Shown piece by piece: positions 60,928 to 64,000 of a stretch of 64,000 nucleotides of DNA. Made by a program: the position numbers and the translations under genes. Below the pieces are notes generated by a model. It worked only from the letters and a program-made list of their open reading frames with translations, did no database searches and was not told the DNA's origin. The stretch comes from a virus. Every line of letters starts with the position of its first letter. The stretch's first letter is position 1. The DNA lies in the IMG/VR virus record IMGVR_UViG_3300030202_003189, positions 22,739 to 86,738 of that record, one strand, 5' to 3'.

Positions 60928-60968
60928 TATAATGAAATTTATTTCTAATCTTGTTAAAGTAAAGTTAA

Positions 60969-61634
60969 TTACATTCCATTTAATAACTCAAAAACCGCGT
61001 CTATTGCTTCATGACGATGGTTATCAGTTAATAATGATTTATATACGAATTTTGACGTAGATATTTTTGGTACCTCATGTATCGCAGAGTAATTTTTATC
61101 TTTAAGATCAATCTGTTGGTTATCCCCAGTAAATATCATAGTGGAATTCTTACCCAACCTACTTAATACCATAGATAACTGAGATTTAGTTAAGTTTTGA
61201 AATTCGTCGATAATACACACACTGTCCTCAAAAGTTCTTCCTCTAAAGTGAGCCAACGAAACCAACTCAATCTGCTCCTCCCTTTCCATTTTATCAAGAA
61301 TAGGTGGTTTATTATAAACCTTTCTCATATTCGATCTAATCGGTACCAACCAAGGTTCCATTTTTTCTCTTTCAGAACCAGGTAAAAATCCATTATCTTC
61401 TGTAGAGACCGTTGGTCTAGTGATAATGATTTTATTACATTGTTTCTTAAAGAATTGGTCAAGTGCGATTTGTACCGCTAATAATGTCTTACCACTACCC
61501 GGTTTTCCAACAATAAAATTAAAAGGGTGTTTCAGTATTTCTGTTTTGGCCTTTTTTTGTTCCGGTGAAAGAGAAAGTGAAAATCTCACAGATCCCTTTG
61601 GTGGAGTTTTATCTTTATTATTTTTTGGTGACAT
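60969..61634 (-). CDS. phoH: PhoH-like P-loop ATPase
   Basis: 221 aa, the short PhoH type common in marine phages. Walker A is GKPGSGKT (about 39-46), followed by KIIITRPTVSTEDNGFLPG (PhoH signature), Walker B VCIIDEFQNLT (about 138) and FTGDNQQIDL (about 170). PhoH is thought to be an RNA helicase/ATPase or phosphate-stress factor; its phage role is unresolved. Overlaps the preceding 2-epimerase gene by 17 nt, so co-translated. Confidence 0.93.
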   Translation of the reverse strand: MSPKNNKDKTPPKGSVRFSLSLSPEQKKAKTEILKHPFNFIVGKPGSGKTLLAVQIALDQFFKKQCNKIIITRPTVSTEDNGFLPGSEREKMEPWLVPIRSNMRKVYNKPPILDKMEREEQIELVSLAHFRGRTFEDSVCIIDEFQNLTKSQLSMVLSRLGKNSTMIFTGDNQQIDLKDKNYSAIHEVPKISTSKFVYKSLLTDNHRHEAIDAVFELLNGM

Positions 61635-62640
61635 CTAGTATTTTTTTTATGTTATCTATTATTATTTTAGAAGGTCTTCCATTTTTCATGTAGAAATCCT
61701 TCATTCTTGTACTCTTAGTATTAGTTGCCCAGTTTATGGGGTTGATAATATTTTTATATCTTACTCCGTAATCCGCTGACTCTACTTCTGTCCACTCAAT
61801 ATTATTTCTCATAACTATACATTTTTTAGAAAAAAATGGACAAGTCTTCATTAAACCTCCTGAGTCTGTAATGATAAATTTACAGCTTGATAATGCGTCT
61901 ATCATTTCACTATATTTTGCGGGTGGTTTTATGGTTATATTTTTTGGAAGGACGATGTTGTTACCTTCAATAAAGGATTCTGTACTGTGATGTAAGTAAA
62001 AGTCTATAGGTTTATTGTATTTTTCACAGAAAGAAAGAATTTTAGAAAAACTTTCAACATTCTGATTCTCTTTTCTATGAATTGTCATAACAGGAGGACC
62101 AACAAAAGTAATATCTTTATCGTAATGTTTATTAAGTAATTCGTATTCTAAATCACCAGACACTATTTCATTATTAAAAAAGTCCTGTATGTATCCTGTT
62201 TCTCTAGGTGTGAATTGAATCTGTGATGCCAAGTCTGCGACTATCCTGTTTAATTCCTCCGGAACTTTAATATCGTTACATCTTCGACCGGCTTCTACAT
62301 GACCAAAAGGGATTTTGTGTTTATAACAAACTAAAGAGGAAGATAAAGTGCTATTTGTATCTCCGTATATTAAAACAAAATCAGGTTTTTCTTTTTTTAA
62401 TATTTCACTAAACCTTTCCATAGTTTGTGATATGAAAGATACTTCATCATTATTAGATATTTGTAAATCGTGATCTATAATAAGGGAAAACTCTTCTATA
62501 AAGTAATCAGAAACATTTTCACTATAGTGTTGGTTGGTGTCAACAATGATATGGTTAATCTTATTTTCGTTACAATAATCAAAAATAGGTTTTACTTTTA
62601 CGTATTGAGGTCTAGTTCCTATTATGCTAAGAATCTTCAT
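61618..62640 (-). CDS. UDP-N-acetylglucosamine 2-epimerase family enzyme (WecB/WbpI-like)
   Basis: 340 aa. MKILSIIGTRPQYVKVKPIF is the standard start; VLIYGDTNSTLSS (about 94) and GHVEAGRRCNDIKVPEELNR (about 113) supply the UDP-sugar and catalytic Asp/Glu/Arg region; ITDSGGLMKTCPFF near 265 is the uridine-binding loop. Gives ManNAc-type or diacetamido-mannuronate sugar nucleotides. Considering the WbpA/WbpB/WbpD-like neighbours, the WbpI branch (UDP-GlcNAc(3NAc)A 2-epimerase) is the best fit. Overlaps the next upstream gene by 14 nt. Confidence 0.9.
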   Translation of the reverse strand: MKILSIIGTRPQYVKVKPIFDYCNENKINHIIVDTNQHYSENVSDYFIEEFSLIIDHDLQISNNDEVSFISQTMERFSEILKKEKPDFVLIYGDTNSTLSSSLVCYKHKIPFGHVEAGRRCNDIKVPEELNRIVADLASQIQFTPRETGYIQDFFNNEIVSGDLEYELLNKHYDKDITFVGPPVMTIHRKENQNVESFSKILSFCEKYNKPIDFYLHHSTESFIEGNNIVLPKNITIKPPAKYSEMIDALSSCKFIITDSGGLMKTCPFFSKKCIVMRNNIEWTEVESADYGVRYKNIINPINWATNTKSTRMKDFYMKNGRPSKIIIDNIKKILDVTKK

Positions 62641-63439
62641 TTTTTCTCATTTTGTTTCTTTCGCTTATTGTTGCTCCTAATACTTCACAAATACTACCAT
62701 TTTCTAACATTGTGTTATAAAGGGCTTGGGTGTCTTTGGGGAAACACGCACCTCCATAACTTAATCTTCCGTCTGGACCCGGTACGTTTGTGTGCATCTC
62801 ATTTACCCATCCATTTCTAAGTATCAGATCTTTTACCACGTCATAACTAGAATCTAGTTTACCACATAAATCATACATTTCATTAAAGAATTGTACCTTA
62901 ACCGAATAAAAGGAATTTGCAAATATCTTCATAAGTTCTGATTCTGTAGAGGTACAAATAGAGATTTTAACATCCGGAAAACCAGACTTATATAGTTCTA
63001 TAATATCCTCCAACTGTTCTTCATTTTCAGTATAACCTAATACAATATGTTTTTGTTGTGCGAAATCTTTTTCACTAGTTCTGGCGGTTAGAAATTCAGG
63101 GTTGTGTACGATATTAAGATTGTAAAGGTGAGAAATATTCAAACAAGTATTAGGTTGTGTTGTGCTTTTTATTACGATAGTTCCCCTATACTCTTTTTTA
63201 TTTAGTCTATTTAATATTTCATGTATTGCACTATAGTCATATCCTCTTAATTCATTCGAAAAAAGTGTTGGTAGACATAAGAACATTATATCAGACTCAA
63301 GAGTAGAGTCAAAAGAATCAAAACTTTTATATTTGTCATAACTTCTGGTTTCATATCCTTTATTCCTAAACCAGGAGTAAACGGCGTTACCAACAAACCC
63401 TCTACCAATAACGCTAATTATTTTCTTAGTACTTTTCAT
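62627..63439 (-). CDS. short UDP-sugar 6-dehydrogenase (WbpA/Ugd family)
   Basis: 270 aa from the ATG at 63439. A longer frame begins at 63568 but would lie within the acetyltransferase gene. Rossmann start ISVIGRGFVGNAVYSWF (GxGxxG), catalytic Cys in GGACFPKDT near 240, and the Lys of FANSFYSVKVQFFNE near 180. The usual family length is 390-430, so the C-terminal UDP-binding domain is missing, as in a number of phage homologues I recall. It oxidises a UDP-hexose C6 to the uronic acid. Could be partially functional as a truncated dimer or be a binding protein; the catalytic residues are present. Confidence 0.86.
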   Translation of the reverse strand: MKSTKKIISVIGRGFVGNAVYSWFRNKGYETRSYDKYKSFDSFDSTLESDIMFLCLPTLFSNELRGYDYSAIHEILNRLNKKEYRGTIVIKSTTQPNTCLNISHLYNLNIVHNPEFLTARTSEKDFAQQKHIVLGYTENEEQLEDIIELYKSGFPDVKISICTSTESELMKIFANSFYSVKVQFFNEMYDLCGKLDSSYDVVKDLILRNGWVNEMHTNVPGPDGRLSYGGACFPKDTQALYNTMLENGSICEVLGATISERNKMRKNEDS

Positions 63440-63842
63440 TGTGCATCCTTTGTGCTGGTACTCCCAACCATATTTCATTATTCGGTACGTTTTTGGTGAC
63501 CACTGACCCAGCACCAATTTTACAATCATTTCCCAAAATGATATTAGGTAATAGTGTGGAATTGGCACCTATTGCTGCTCCTTCCTTTACTAGTGTTGGG
63601 GGTTCTTTTCTCCAAGCACCATTAGAAGGTGGATTTTTATCGTTCGTAAAAACAGTATGAGGTCCAACAAAAACATTATCTTCAATAATAATGTTTTCTG
63701 GAATAAATGAACCACAACCAATCCTACAGTTCTTACCTATTTTAACTTTATGACCAATCTCGACAAAGGCTCCAATTCTAGTACCTTCCCCTATCTCTGC
63801 ACTATCATAAATGTTACTACTTTCATGTATATAAGTTTCCAT
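63426..63842 (-). CDS. hexapeptide-repeat N-acetyltransferase (WbpD/WlbB-like)
   Basis: 138 aa from the ATG at 63842. An upstream Met at 63869 is inside the preceding gene. Left-handed beta-helix shown by repeated [LIV]-G-x-x turns (IGEGTRIGAFVEIGHKVKIG). FVGPHTVFTNDKNPPSNG, PTLVKEGAAIGANSTLLP and IGAGSVVTKNVPNNE match the WbpD group that acetylates the 3-amino group of UDP-GlcNAc(3NH2)A, including the conserved Asn/His region. Fits with neighbours as a pathway. Overlap with 62627-63439 of 14 nt. Confidence 0.85.
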   Translation of the reverse strand: METYIHESSNIYDSAEIGEGTRIGAFVEIGHKVKIGKNCRIGCGSFIPENIIIEDNVFVGPHTVFTNDKNPPSNGAWRKEPPTLVKEGAAIGANSTLLPNIILGNDCKIGAGSVVTKNVPNNEIWLGVPAQRMHNEKY

Positions 63843-63846
63843 ATTT

Positions 63847-64000
63847 CTAAATGTAAAAAGTTTGACCATCTAATTTAACTTCTTTCTGTCTTAGACCGTC
63901 GATTAATTTTATTGTGGGTTCCACATCTTCAAGGGTAAACCCATTCCCTTTTAATATCTCTTCGTAACTAACTTTGTGTAAGTCAGTAAATCCTGTTGAG
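63847..64000 (-). CDS. C-terminus of an oxidoreductase, probably Gfo/Idh/MocA type (WbpB/WlbA-like), partial
   Basis: Only the last 51 residues are in the window. The segment LHKVSYEEILKGNGFTLED followed by PTIKLIDGLR resembles the end of WbpB/WlbA-type UDP-sugar 3-dehydrogenases, which catalyse the first modification after WbpA. Ends at the stop at 63847, 4 nt before the acetyltransferase start. If correct, the missing 3-aminotransferase (WbpE) should lie near, just outside the window. The family call is by sequence likeness to memory only. Confidence 0.5.
   Translation of the reverse strand, partial: STGFTDLHKVSYEEILKGNGFTLEDVEPTIKLIDGLRQKEVKLDGQTFYI

Overview
The window reads as part of the genome of a large, AT-rich, T4-like tailed phage (myovirus lineage) that infects a member of the Bacteroidota, probably a marine flavobacterium. 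The phage assignment rests on a recognisable T4-type head module: large terminase (37692-39461), portal (39529-41346), prohead protease (44945-45634), acidic scaffold (48187-49596) and gp23-like major capsid protein (49622-51559). It is supported by an OB-fold baseplate hub protein, a gp55-like late sigma factor and PhoH on the opposite strand. The host assignment is inference from three signs: a 1262-residue secreted protein with a type IX secretion (T9SS) sorting domain, Bacteroidota-style TAnnTTTG promoters, and start sites without Shine-Dalgarno sequences.

Layout. Positions 1-10271 hold many small and medium genes on both strands, mostly unknown, several with a short leader peptide resembling a T4 capsid-targeting sequence. 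They include a PAP2-type phosphatase. Positions 10283-17961 form an envelope or secreted cassette: the repeat-rich T9SS protein, two probable outer-membrane beta-barrels, a thioredoxin-fold protein without its cysteines, and small membrane/coiled-coil proteins. Positions 17976-34907 mix putative virion cargo (a giant kinase-like/DUF192 protein, a membrane protein, a DHH phosphoesterase, a nucleotidyltransferase) with metabolic or takeover genes (type II glutamine synthetase, M23 peptidase, ClpC-type AAA+ unfoldase). Positions 34909-51559 are the head module, interspersed with cysteine-rich proteins. A bidirectional terminator at 51583-51610 separates it from a long minus-strand block: a cysteine synthase-like enzyme, tail/baseplate genes, the late sigma factor, glycosyltransferases, PhoH, and a sugar-nucleotide set matching the WbpA/WbpB/WbpD/WbpI pathway for diacetamido-uronic acids.

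Two genome-wide patterns tie the window together. First, the octamer TATTTATA (or a near match) sits just upstream of many start codons, often exactly 4 nt before ATG, so the mRNAs would be leaderless or nearly so. A gp55-like late sigma factor is encoded in the same window and is the obvious candidate to read it. Second, about twenty otherwise unrelated proteins begin with a short basic or amphipathic peptide ending in (L/I)(L/I)xE, often followed by Q. The same signature occurs at the expected maturation site of the capsid protein (LINE/Q, residue 60). This is what a prohead protease would cut and suggests a large set of head-packaged internal proteins, including enzymes that would be delivered with the DNA. 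A family of cysteine-rich helical proteins within this set appears undescribed. All assignments are from reading the sequence; no database search was run.
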